Position numbers and translations under genes: made by a program
Origin: Mycolicibacter sinensis
GTDB taxonomy: Bacteria; Actinomycetota; Actinomycetes; Mycobacteriales; Mycobacteriaceae
Direction of reading: 5' to 3'
Assembly (NCBI RefSeq): GCF_001667375.1
Contig: NZ_LZIN01000083.1
Location: 1 to 64,000, forward strand
Length of the DNA: 64,000 nt
Notes under the pieces: model-generated
The model's input: only the letters and a program-made list of their open reading frames with translations
Told to the model about the DNA's origin: nothing
The model's database searches: none
In this document: positions 8,262 through 16,122 of the stretch, one piece after another
Layout of the letters: every line of letters starts with the position of its first letter
Position numbering within the stretch: position 1 is the stretch's first letter

Positions 8262-10363
8262 GGGTCACCGTCACCGTGGCGGCGCCGGAGCCGGATGCGA
8301 TGGTCAGCACCGAGGCACCTGGGTCGGAGGTGACATGTCCGCCGGCCACGCTCACGTTGTAGCCGTGCGGGTATTGGCTGGGCGGCACCGAGATGGTGGT
8401 CAGGGAACCGGCCGCGAAGCTGCCGGAACCATCGGCCTGGTCGGTGGAGTAGCTGAACGAGAAGACGCCGCCCGAGAACGACCAGGAGTTCGGGGTGCCG
8501 GAGATCAGCTGCGGGTAGGGCTGGGCCAACAAGTCGAGCTTGTCGAAGTTGGCGTTGTCGCCGACCGGCGGCTTGCTCGGGTCGTAGACCAGCGCCTGGT
8601 CTTCCGGCGAGATGCTGGTGATGTCCTTGCCGCTGTATGCCCACTCGGACCAGCCGAACAGGTACCGGTTGGCGGAGTTCATGCCGGCGGTGATGGTCGA
8701 GAGGTTGTTGGTGGCGCCGAACTCGCTGAGCCACCCCGGGATGTTGTGCTCGCGCGTAGTCCTGTGCGTATCCGAACACGATGTCGGCGTTCCAGTCGCA
8801 GCCGAAGCTGGTGCCCGGGAACAACGCGGTCGTGAGGCAGTAGTGGTGGAACGAGAAGGCCGAGTTGGGGTCCTCCACCGTGCCCAGGTGCGTCGGAATC
8901 GGCGTGCTGCCGAAGAGGGTGTTCGGCTCGAAGAACACCGTCTTGTGCGGGTCGACTGATCGGATGGCCGCGTCGATCTGGTTGTAGAACGGGGTCAGCT
9001 GCTGGGCGTCGAAGTACGGGTTGCCCAAAATGCTGCCCAGCCAGTGCGTGCCCGCCCACGGCTCGTTCATGATGTCGTAGCCGGCCACGTTGGGATCGCC
9101 CTTGAAGTAGTCGGCCACCGCCTGCCACGACAGCGCGTAGTGATTCTGCAGACCGATGCCATCGGATGCTTTGGTGTTGGCCCAGAACGCATCCCAGGCG
9201 TAGTTCTGCGCCGGGCTCAGGGGGTAGGTGGCCGGGAAGCCGAGACCGAAGTGGGGTAGCCCGCCGTTGAAGGTGGCCCAATCCGGAGCGCCCTCGCCGC
9301 CGAACTCCTCGTTGTACAGGTCCTGGTGCATGTCGAGGATCGCGACGATGTTGTGGCGGGCCAGCATGTCCACGGTGTCCTTGACCGATGCCAGGTAGTC
9401 GTAATCAATGACGCCGGGTTGTGGCTCCACGCCGGCCCAAATGATGCCCAGACGCACCGAATTGAAGCCGTTGGCGGCCAGGAACGCCGCGTCGTCCTCG
9501 CCGAAGCCGTCGGACGACGGCGTATACGGCGAGACCTTGTAGACCTGGTTGAGCCCGTGCCAGATGACGACCTGGCCATCGCCATTGACAAGCCAGCCGT
9601 TGGACACCTCCACCGGAGGGGCCACCGTTCCGGTGATTCCGTCCGGCAGCGTGCCGAAATAACCTGCGGCGCCGTGGGTTCCGTACCACAGCCCGGCGGT
9701 GCCGCCGGCGCCGCCGAGGGCGGGCAGTCCGGCGGGGGTGTCGGTGGCGCCGTTGCCGGCGTTGCCGCCGTGGCCGCCGTTGCCCATCAGCCACCCGCCG
9801 GCACCGCCGTCACCACCGGCGGCCCCAGCCCCGCCGTCACCGCCTGCCCCGCCGTTGCCGAAGAGCCCGGCGGCGCCGCCATGACCCCCGGCGACACCAT
9901 CGGTGGTGCTGTTCCAGCCGGCACCGCCGTCGCCGAACAGCCAGCCTCCAGCGGCGCCGTCGGGGTTGGCCTCGGTGCCGGCCGCGCCGTTGCCGATGAC
10001 CGTCGATCCGAAGAGCTGGTTGATGAAACCGTTGACCTGCCCGCCCAGTTCGCTGTCGATCCACTGTTCAGCGGCATCGTGCAGCGCGGCGTAGAAGTCG
10101 AATCCCACGGCCGGGCCCGGCTCGGCCAGCGCGGTAACGGCGGCGTCCCAATGCTCGGCGGACAGGAAGGTGTCCCACGCGGTGGTGTCGAACAGGGCGT
10201 CACCGTCGAGCGTGCCCTCGATGGTGGCGAAAGGCGCGAACAGCCCGTCCATCATGCCGTCGAAGTCGGCGTGCGCCGGCGCGGCCGACGGCACGAGCAG
10301 GGCCAGGAACGCGACAGCGCCCACGATCTTGCTGCGCGCAGCCTTGCCGCGGTGACGAGCCAT
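8248..10363 (-). pseudogene. Secreted PGRS-linked GH5 endoglycoceramidase-type protein, upstream-facing copy 1, frameshifted
   Basis: Residues 1-33 form a signal peptide ending Ala-His-Ala. Then come a helical segment, a Gly-rich PGRS-type linker (about 120-240) and a GH5 domain with DMHQDLY and MNEPW (acid/base Glu434). Around 8751-8758 the reading frame is lost: compared with copy 2 there is a net 2-nt deletion in the codons for Tyr-Ala-Arg-Glu-His. The other frame then continues the homologous sequence to a stop at 8248-8250, including the nucleophile motif SEFG and the C-terminal beta-sandwich. As read, the product ends in unrelated sequence and lacks the nucleophile, about 12 residues downstream of the break. 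Sequencing error is possible. Confidence 0.8.
9640..10000. repeat. PGRS-type Gly-Gly-Ala-rich repeat within GH5 copy 1
   Basis: The minus strand encodes repeated Gly-Gly-x and Gly-Asn-Gly units such as GGAGGDGGAGAAGGDGG, seen on the plus strand as runs of gccgccg and ccaccgg. It resembles the PGRS linker of PE-PGRS proteins (including an IGNGAAG element like the GRPLIGNG motif), but no PE domain is attached. Confidence 0.75.
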
Positions 10364-10391
10364 CTCGGCGGACCTTTCTCCGGGGACGTGT

Positions 10392-10444
10392 ACAACTTTC
10401 TAAGTTGTGTCTGAGAAGGTAGATGAGTTGCTTACACCGTGCAA
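10392..10444 (-). promoter_or_regulatory. Promoter and TSS-proximal inverted repeat of GH5 copy 1
   Basis: Reading the minus strand: TTGCAC (plus 10439-10444), a 17-nt spacer, TACCTT (plus 10416-10421). Immediately downstream, where transcription should begin, is ACAACTT-AGA-AAGTTGT (10392-10408), a perfect 7-bp inverted repeat. It could be an operator or a 5' mRNA hairpin. A likely ribosome binding site, GGAGAAAGG, lies near plus 10373-10381. The block is conserved upstream of copy 2. Confidence 0.6.
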
Positions 10445-10478
10445 GGTGGTGACTTACCGGGGGAGAGATTGGGTCTTG

Positions 10479-12599
10479 CTACGACGTCGGAGACACGGTC
10501 ACATTCACGGAGGTTGCGCCGGCATCAGAGCTGATGATCAGCACTGAGGCGTTCGGTCCGGAGGTGATCTCGCCGCCGGTGACGCTGACCGAGTAACCGT
10601 TGGGGTACTGGCTCAGGGGCACCGAGATGGTGGTCTGCGATCCGGTCGCGAATGCTCCGGAGCCGTCAGCGTGGTCGGTGGAGTAGCTGAACGAGAACAC
10701 ACCGCCCGAGAACGACCAGGACGTCGGGGTGCCAGAAATCAGTTGCGGGTAGGGCTGGGCCAATACGTCGAGCTTGTCGAAGTTGACGTTGTCGCCGACC
10801 GGCGGCTTGCTCGGGTCGTAGACCAGCGCCTGGTCCTGCGGCGACGTACTGGTGATGTCGTTGCCGGTGTAGGCCCACTCGGTCCATCCGATCAGATGCT
10901 GATTGGCGGAGTTCATGCCGGCGGTGATGGTCGAGAGGTTGTTGGTGGCCCCGAACTCGCTCAGTAGCGCCGGGATGTTGTGCTCCCTTGCGTAGTCCAT
11001 CGCGTACCCGAGGACGACGTCGGCGTTCCAGTCGCAGCCGAAGCTGGAGGTGGGTACCAGCGCGGTCGCCATGCAGTAGTGGTGGAAGGAAAAGGCCGTG
11101 TTGGGGTCGTCCACCGTGCCCAGGTGGTTGGGCACCGGCAGGCTGGCGTCGAGGGTGGTCGGCCCGAAGAACACCGTCTTGTTCGGGTCGACCGACCGGA
11201 TCGCCGCATCGATCTGGTTGTAGAACGGGGTCAGTTGCTGGGAGTCGAAGTAGGGATTGCCGAACAGGCTGCCCAGCCAGTGCGAGCCGGCCCACGGCTC
11301 ATTCATGATCTCGTAGCCGGCAACGTGGGGGTTGCCCTTGAAGTAGTCGGCGACGGCCTGCCAGGTCTGCGCGTAGTGGTTCTGCAGGCCGATCTCATCG
11401 GGGGCTTTGGTGTTGGCCCAGAACGCGTCCCAAGCATGGTTCTGGGCCGGGCTGACGAAGTAGCTGCCCGGGAAGCCCGCGTCCACGTTGGGCAGCCCAC
11501 CGGTGACGGTTGCCCAGTCCGGGGCGCCGTCGCCGCCGAGGCTGCCGCCGTAGAGGTCCTGGTGCATGTCGAGGATGGCGACGATGTTGTATTGGCCCAG
11601 GATGTCCACGGTGTGCTGGATCGATGCCAGGTAGTCGTAATCAATGACGCCGGGTTGCGGCTCCACGCCGGCCCAGATGACACCGAGGCGTACCGCGTTG
11701 AAGCCGTTGGCGGCCAGGAACGCGGCGTCGTCTTCGCCGAAGCCGTTGGCGGAGGGCTCGTAGGGCGGGATCTTGTAGACCTGGTTGAGCCCGTGCCAGA
11801 TGACGACCTGGCCGGCGGCGTTGGTGAGCCAGCCGTTGGACACCTCCACCGGAGGGGCCACCGTTCCGGTGATTCCGTCCGGCAGCGTGCCGAAATGACC
11901 TGCGGCACCGTGGGTTCCGTACCAGAGCCCGGCGGTGCCGCCGGCGCCGCCGAGGGCGGGCAGTCCGGCGGGGGTGTCGGTGGCGCCGTTGCCCGCGTCG
12001 CCGCCGTGGCCGCCGTTGCCCATCAGCCAGCCGCCGGCACCGCCGTCACCACCGGCGGCCCCCGCGCCGCCGTCACCGCCATCGCCGCCGTCGCCGAAGA
12101 TCCCGGCCGCGCCGCCATGACCCCCGGCGACACCATCGGTGGTGCTGTTCCAGCCGGCACCGCCGTCGCCGAACAGCCAACCGCCAGGACCGCCGTCGGG
12201 GTGCGCTTCGGTGCCGGCCGCGCCGTTGCCGATGACGGTCGATCCGAACAACTGGTTGATGACGCCGTTGACCTGCCCGCCCAGCTCGCTGTCGATCCAC
12301 TTCTCGGCGGCGTCATGCAGGCCGGAATAGAAGTCGAATCCGACGGCCGGACCCGGCTCGGCCAAGGCGGCTAGCGCGGCGTCCCAGTGAGCGGAGGACA
12401 GGAACGAGGCCCAGGCGGTCGTGTCGAACACGGCGTCGCCGTCGAGGGCACCCGCGGCGGTCAGAAACGGCGCGAACAACACATCCATTATGTCGTCGAA
12501 GTCGGCGTGCGCCGGCGGAGCCGACGGCACGGCCAGGGCCAGGAAGGCGACAGCGCCGACGATCTTGCTGCCGACGGTCTTGCTGCGGTGACGAGCCAT
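10479..12599 (-). CDS. Secreted PGRS-linked glycoside hydrolase family 5, endoglycoceramidase-type, copy 2 (intact)
   Basis: The protein has 706 residues. A signal peptide (about 1-33, cleavage after Ala-His-Ala) leads to a helical segment, a Gly-rich PGRS-type linker (about 120-240), a GH5 TIM-barrel domain (about 255-580) and a C-terminal beta-sandwich (about 600-706). Barrel landmarks are WHGLNQVYK, GFGEDDAAFLAANGFNAVRLG, DMHQDLYG, MNEPWAGSHW with acid/base Glu434, FHHYC, and LLSEFGATNN with nucleophile Glu548. The C-terminal PYPQLISGTPTSW segment also matches endoglycoceramidases, which release glycans from glycosphingolipids. Specificity is inferred from family resemblance. No PE domain is present, unlike true PE-PGRS proteins. 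Copy 1 is a close tandem paralogue. Confidence 0.85.
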   Translation of the reverse strand: MARHRSKTVGSKIVGAVAFLALAVPSAPPAHADFDDIMDVLFAPFLTAAGALDGDAVFDTTAWASFLSSAHWDAALAALAEPGPAVGFDFYSGLHDAAEKWIDSELGGQVNGVINQLFGSTVIGNGAAGTEAHPDGGPGGWLFGDGGAGWNSTTDGVAGGHGGAAGIFGDGGDGGDGGAGAAGGDGGAGGWLMGNGGHGGDAGNGATDTPAGLPALGGAGGTAGLWYGTHGAAGHFGTLPDGITGTVAPPVEVSNGWLTNAAGQVVIWHGLNQVYKIPPYEPSANGFGEDDAAFLAANGFNAVRLGVIWAGVEPQPGVIDYDYLASIQHTVDILGQYNIVAILDMHQDLYGGSLGGDGAPDWATVTGGLPNVDAGFPGSYFVSPAQNHAWDAFWANTKAPDEIGLQNHYAQTWQAVADYFKGNPHVAGYEIMNEPWAGSHWLGSLFGNPYFDSQQLTPFYNQIDAAIRSVDPNKTVFFGPTTLDASLPVPNHLGTVDDPNTAFSFHHYCMATALVPTSSFGCDWNADVVLGYAMDYAREHNIPALLSEFGATNNLSTITAGMNSANQHLIGWTEWAYTGNDITSTSPQDQALVYDPSKPPVGDNVNFDKLDVLAQPYPQLISGTPTSWSFSGGVFSFSYSTDHADGSGAFATGSQTTISVPLSQYPNGYSVSVTGGEITSGPNASVLIISSDAGATSVNVTVSPTS
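11876..12236. repeat. PGRS-type Gly-rich repeat within GH5 copy 2
   Basis: It is the same kind of Gly-Gly-Ala/Gly-Asp-Gly coding repeat as in copy 1, with small differences (for example IFGDGGDGGDGGAGAAGG). The two blocks are near-identical at DNA level and provide an easy template for recombination between the copies. Confidence 0.75.
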
Positions 12600-12615
12600 A
12601 CCGGCAAACCCCTCC

Positions 12616-12673
12616 CAGACACAGTTTCTGAGGTGTGTCTGAGAAGGGTAAACGAGTTACTTACCGTGCGGAA
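12616..12673 (-). promoter_or_regulatory. Promoter and inverted repeat of GH5 copy 2
   Basis: Minus strand: TTCCGC (plus 12668-12673), 17-nt spacer, TACCCT (plus 12645-12650). The inverted repeat CAGACAC (12616-12622) / GTGTCTG (12635-12641) lies at the predicted start of transcription. Boxes, spacing and the TCTCAGACAC block match those of copy 1, so both genes probably respond to the same regulator. Confidence 0.55.
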
Positions 12674-12679
12674 GGGGTC

Positions 12680-13010
12680 GCCGGAAAACGTGCCGCGTCG
12701 AGCCGATCAACACTGGGTCGACGCGCGAATCCATTCGCGGCGGGCGTCGCTTTGACCTACGTCGCACGTCGCGGCGACGCGCAGCAGGTGAACCGCCCGC
12801 TGATCGTCGCGGTGGCCGCCGCGTGGCTGGGCATGCAGGCAAGGCTGCGTATTCATCTTCAATACCTCCTGCAGGTCACGCATGGAGAGCTGCAGTACGC
12901 GACCGCCGGGAGGCGGTCAGTGCACACACCCAGTCAACGACGCAGCGGCACGGATATTTCCGAGCGACACAGTGAGACTGCACACGGCAAGCGCCGCAGT
13001 GTGATCATCG
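12680..13010. other. Intergenic stretch without a supported gene
   Basis: Between the copy 2 promoter and the LLM oxidoreductase stop there are about 330 nt with short open frames in several registers but no recognisable protein, start signal or conserved motif. The only structure seen is the hairpin at 12901-12918. Confidence 0.6.
12901..12918 (-). terminator. Short GC hairpin, possible terminator of the LLM/DUF4873/AurF operon
   Basis: GACCGCC-GGGA-GGCGGTC is a perfect 7-bp stem with a 4-nt loop, located 93 nt past the LLM stop on the minus strand. There is no U-tract, so it would be an atypical terminator. Confidence 0.35.
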
Positions 13011-13880
13011 TCACCCGGCCTTGGCGATCACGTGCTCGGCGAAGCGCTCCAAGTTGCGGATCTTGTCGCCCAGCGGCTCAGTGTCGGGCCCGACGATGTA
13101 GGGGATCCGGAAGCCGACGATCACGTCTGTGACGCCCTTGTCCTCCAGGCGCTTGATCCCGTCGAGGGTGAATCCGTCAACCGAGATCACGTGGATCTCG
13201 AACGGCCCGGTACGGCCTTCCTCCTCGCGCAGCTGCTTCAGGCGTGCGATCAGGCCGTCGAGCTCGGCCGGGTCGCCGCCCCCGTGCATCCAGCCGTCGT
13301 TGCGCGCGGCGCGACGCAGCGCGGCGTCGGCGTGGCCGCCGATCAGGATCGGGATGGGCTGGGCCGGCGCCGGGGTCATCTTCGTCTTGGGGATGTCGTA
13401 GAACTCGCCGTGGAACTCGAAGTAGTCGCCGGTGGTGAGCCCGCGGATGATCTCGATGCACTCATCCATGCGCTTGCCCCGCCGGGCGAACGGCACCCCC
13501 ATCAGGTCATAGTCTTCGGGCCACGGGCTGGTGCCCACGCCCAGGCTCAGCCGGTCGCCGATCATCGCGGCCAGCGAACCGGCCTGCTTGGCCACCAACG
13601 CCGGCGGGCGGATCGGCAACTTGACCACGAACGGGGTGAACCGCAACGTGCTGGTGACCGCGCCCAGGGCCGCCATCAACACGAACGTCTCGATGAACGC
13701 CTTGCCGTCCAAGAACTCGCGGTTGCCGTCCGGGGTGTAGGGATATTTCGAGTCCGACTCGAAGGGATAGGCGACGCTGTCCGGGATCGTCATGCTGTGG
13801 TAGCCGGCTGCCTCGGCGGCTTTGGCGAGCGGAATGTAATAGCTCGGGTCGGTCATAGCCTCGGCGTAGGTAAACCGCAC
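13011..13880 (-). CDS. LLM class F420-dependent oxidoreductase
   Basis: The protein has 289 residues and a TIM-barrel luciferase-like fold. Landmarks include the LRFTPFVVKLPIRPP strand, SLAAMIGDRLSLGVGTSPWPEDY (the typical Gly-rich turn after the sugar/F420 contact) and PIPILIGGHADAALRRAAR. Such enzymes use F420H2 (less often FMN) for hydride transfer. The GTG start (complement of 13878-13880) has GAGGAG a few bases upstream. It lies 40 nt downstream of the DUF4873 gene on the same strand and is probably the third gene of the AurF-like operon. It is in the position of Rv0940c in M. tuberculosis. Substrate unknown. Confidence 0.85.
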   Translation of the reverse strand: MRFTYAEAMTDPSYYIPLAKAAEAAGYHSMTIPDSVAYPFESDSKYPYTPDGNREFLDGKAFIETFVLMAALGAVTSTLRFTPFVVKLPIRPPALVAKQAGSLAAMIGDRLSLGVGTSPWPEDYDLMGVPFARRGKRMDECIEIIRGLTTGDYFEFHGEFYDIPKTKMTPAPAQPIPILIGGHADAALRRAARNDGWMHGGGDPAELDGLIARLKQLREEEGRTGPFEIHVISVDGFTLDGIKRLEDKGVTDVIVGFRIPYIVGPDTEPLGDKIRNLERFAEHVIAKAG

Positions 13881-13920
13881 ATCGTCTCCTCAGTGGTCGC
13901 TGGGCATACTCCCGAGCAGC

Positions 13921-14652
13921 TTAGACCCGAGGCGGCATCGCGATTTCAACGTCCTCCAGCGGATACGGCGGGTATCCGGCCGCGCCGGCCACCGTCAGCG
14001 TGCCCCACGGCGTCCGCTCGGCGACCCGCCCCTCGGCGGTGTGCTCGCCGATCCGGATGCTGACCTTGGAGCCGGCCGCATTCACACCCGGCAGGTCAGT
14101 GAAAAACATTCCCTGCCAATGGTATTGACCATCGATCGGGTCGAAGTGGCCGGCCAGTCGCACCCGGACCGGGTAGTCCTCGCCGTTGTGGGTGAGCACG
14201 GCCGGCCCGTCGTAAAGCTCGGCGTTCTCCAAATCCGCCCCACCGCAGCCGGTGAGAAAGAACCGCGAGGCTCCGCGGGTCGGCAGCAGCGGGTGCACGC
14301 GCAGCCGGGGAGAGCGGGATTCGATGCGGCCGGCGCCGCTGCGCTGCATGACGTCGACGAGCCGGGCCACATACCGGGCCTGCCGGCGGGTGTGCGGGCC
14401 CGGAATCCGGAACCGGTTGGGGATACCGTGCGCGGCGACGACGCCGTCCCCCGAGGCGGTGGCGTCGATCAAAACCCGGGCGGTCACCACCTCACCGTCG
14501 GGAACCGTCACCGCCCATGTCTCGGTGGCGCTGTCGAACCGGGCCTCGGCGGCCGGATCGACGACCCGGGCGTGCCCAAGCAAGCCGTGCAGGCGTGCCG
14601 GGTCGCCCAGCACCACCACGTCGAGGATCACAGGAAACCGTTCCGCCGCCAC
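13921..14652 (-). CDS. DUF4873 domain-containing protein
   Basis: The protein has up to 243 residues. The C-terminal half (about 140-235) is a DUF4873-type domain with Tyr-Asp-Gly-Pro-Ala-Val-Leu and a HFDPIDGQYHWQG segment. The N-terminal half, with ARVLIDATASGDG and IPGPHTRRQARY, looks like the remnant of a flavin monooxygenase-linked region; DUF4873 is often fused to or beside such enzymes. The frame overlaps the AurF gene by 25 nt if GTG 14652 is used. A second GTG at 14631 overlaps the AurF stop by only 4 nt (GTGA) and may be the true coupled start. Function unknown; presumed to assist the diiron oxygenase. Confidence 0.75.
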   Translation of the reverse strand: MAAERFPVILDVVVLGDPARLHGLLGHARVVDPAAEARFDSATETWAVTVPDGEVVTARVLIDATASGDGVVAAHGIPNRFRIPGPHTRRQARYVARLVDVMQRSGAGRIESRSPRLRVHPLLPTRGASRFFLTGCGGADLENAELYDGPAVLTHNGEDYPVRVRLAGHFDPIDGQYHWQGMFFTDLPGVNAAGSKVSIRIGEHTAEGRVAERTPWGTLTVAGAAGYPPYPLEDVEIAMPPRV

Positions 14653-15530
14653 ATCCGCCGGGCGAGCCGGCCCATCAGGCCCACCTCGGTGAAGAACGCG
14701 GCCAGCGGAGCGAACGACGAGCGGCAGGCGGCATGGAAGTGCGGGTTGGCCCGGGCCACCCGGCGAGCTTCACGCCCGTCCAGCCCGACCCGGTTATAGA
14801 CGATCGGCAGCGTGAACAGATGGCGGTAGAACGGTCCGCCGACACCCTGCAGGTTCGCCAGCATGGCACGGCGATAACGCGGCATCGCCGGGACGCTGCG
14901 GCGCAGGCCGTCGCGGGCGTACTGGATGTGGCGGGCTTCCTCGGTGACGTGGATGCGCATCACTCGCCGGACGATCGGTTGCAGGTCCGGGTCGTCGAGG
15001 ATCTGGCGTTGCAGCGCGTCGAAGATCTCCTCGCCGACCAGGGCCGCACCCCACAGGATGCTGCCGCGGAACAGGAACGGCAGCGAGTTGATGACGATGC
15101 GCTGGTAGAGCTTCGGGCGTACCGGCACCCCGCCGATCCGGTCGATGGTCTTGCCGAACATCAGCATGTGCCGCGTCTCGTCGCCCAGCTCGGTCAGCGA
15201 GTAGTGGGTGGTGCGCGCGGTCGGGTTCTTGTGCATCATGTCGCGCAGCAGGGCCTGGTTGAGGATGTTCTCGAACCAGACGCCGGCCGAGAGCACGTTG
15301 ACCAGCTCTTGGCGCGACATCTCGATCTGTTGCTCGCGGGTCATCGACTCCCACAACGCGGTGCCGTAGAGGGTGCACATCCGCGGCGGCAAGAAGAACT
15401 TGTCCGGGTCGACCGGGGCGTCCCAGTCGATGTCGACGACGGGTGCGTACGACTTCTTCACCGAGCCCTTGAGCAGGCGCTCGGCAAATTCCTCGCGGGA
15501 CGGGCCGCTCGGCCGCGCAACGGTGGTCAT
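14628..15530 (-). CDS. AurF-like diiron oxygenase (p-aminobenzoate N-oxygenase family)
   Basis: The protein has 300 residues of helical ferritin-like fold. Iron-ligand motifs are visible: a Glu in SAGVWFENILNQALL, ELGDETRHMLMFG (Glu-x-x-Arg-His), VGEEIFDALQ and VTEEARHIQYARD (Glu-Glu-x-x-His). AurF-type enzymes oxidise aromatic amines; many mycobacterial members are uncharacterised. RBS AGAAGG precedes the ATG. It is the first gene of a three-gene minus-strand unit with DUF4873 and LLM genes, behind a near-consensus promoter with a direct-repeat operator. Confidence 0.85.
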   Translation of the reverse strand: MTTVARPSGPSREEFAERLLKGSVKKSYAPVVDIDWDAPVDPDKFFLPPRMCTLYGTALWESMTREQQIEMSRQELVNVLSAGVWFENILNQALLRDMMHKNPTARTTHYSLTELGDETRHMLMFGKTIDRIGGVPVRPKLYQRIVINSLPFLFRGSILWGAALVGEEIFDALQRQILDDPDLQPIVRRVMRIHVTEEARHIQYARDGLRRSVPAMPRYRRAMLANLQGVGGPFYRHLFTLPIVYNRVGLDGREARRVARANPHFHAACRSSFAPLAAFFTEVGLMGRLARRMWRRNGFL

Positions 15531-15560
15531 CGGGAATCCCTTCTCGCTTCGGTCCCCAAA

Positions 15561-15617
15561 AAATTAGGAGCCGCCACCAGACAAGTCAATACCTACGGTA
15601 CCGGATACCTGCGGTAC
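15561..15617 (-). promoter_or_regulatory. Strong promoter and direct-repeat operator of the AurF operon
   Basis: Minus strand: TTGACT (plus 15584-15589), 17-nt spacer, TAATTT (plus 15561-15566). Just upstream of the -35 box are two units reading ATACCTACGGTACC (15590-15603) and ATACCTGCGGTACG (15606-15619 on the same register), 16 nt apart. Each contains the inverted repeat TACC-NNN-GGTA. Two binding sites 1.5 helical turns apart suggest a regulator binding as paired dimers; no regulator gene lies alongside. Confidence 0.65.
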
Positions 15618-15705
15618 GTTTGTGAGAACCGTCACGGGCGGCCGCGCGCCGTACGCACCACGAGAAACGGGCTCTTCGCCGAGTTGACGATGGCAAGATC
15701 TGCCT

Positions 15706-16104
15706 ATGGCCGCATTCCTGCTTCGTGCAGCGCTGACCGGATTGGCGCTCTGGATCGTCACGCTGCTGGTCGGCGGAATCCGCTTCGTCGGCGGTGACAC
15801 CACGGCTCAGCGGATCGGGATCATCTTCGTCGTCGCGGTGATCTTCGGTCTGGTCAATGCCTTCATCAAGCCGGTGGTGCAACTGCTGTCGATCCCGCTG
15901 TACATCCTCACCCTGGGGTTGTTCCACATCGTGATCAACGCGTTCATGTTGTGGCTGACCGCGTGGATCACCGAGAACACCACGCATTGGGGGCTGCAGA
16001 TCGACCACTTCTGGTGGACGGCGATCTGGGCGGCGATCGTGCTGTCGCTGGTGAGTTGGGTGCTGTCGCTGGTGCTGCGCGACGCGCGGCGCATCACCCG
16101 CTGA
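15706..16104 (+). CDS. Phage-holin-like four-helix membrane protein (mycobacterial 4 TMS holin superfamily)
   Basis: The protein has 132 residues and four hydrophobic helices (about 3-25, 36-58, 62-88, 98-122). The loop NAFIKPVVQLLSIPLYILTLG is diagnostic of the family annotated as phage holin family protein in many bacteria. Here it sits in a stable chromosomal setting with no phage genes, so a general membrane role is more likely than lysis. Function unknown. Confidence 0.8.
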   Translation: MAAFLLRAALTGLALWIVTLLVGGIRFVGGDTTAQRIGIIFVVAVIFGLVNAFIKPVVQLLSIPLYILTLGLFHIVINAFMLWLTAWITENTTHWGLQIDHFWWTAIWAAIVLSLVSWVLSLVLRDARRITR

Positions 16105-16122
16105 CCGGGCAGACTCGACGGC

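Noticed and set aside
9640..12236. CRISPR-like repeats
   Set aside because: Repeats are in-frame Gly-rich coding units without regular spacers.
10980..12374. Long plus-strand open frame opposite GH5 copy 2
   Set aside because: It mirrors the coding strand codon bias of the intact GH5 gene and has no recognisable domain; same for the frame opposite copy 1.
15706..16104. Prophage remnant because of the holin-like gene
   Set aside because: No other phage genes or att-like repeats nearby; the family is widespread on ordinary chromosomes.
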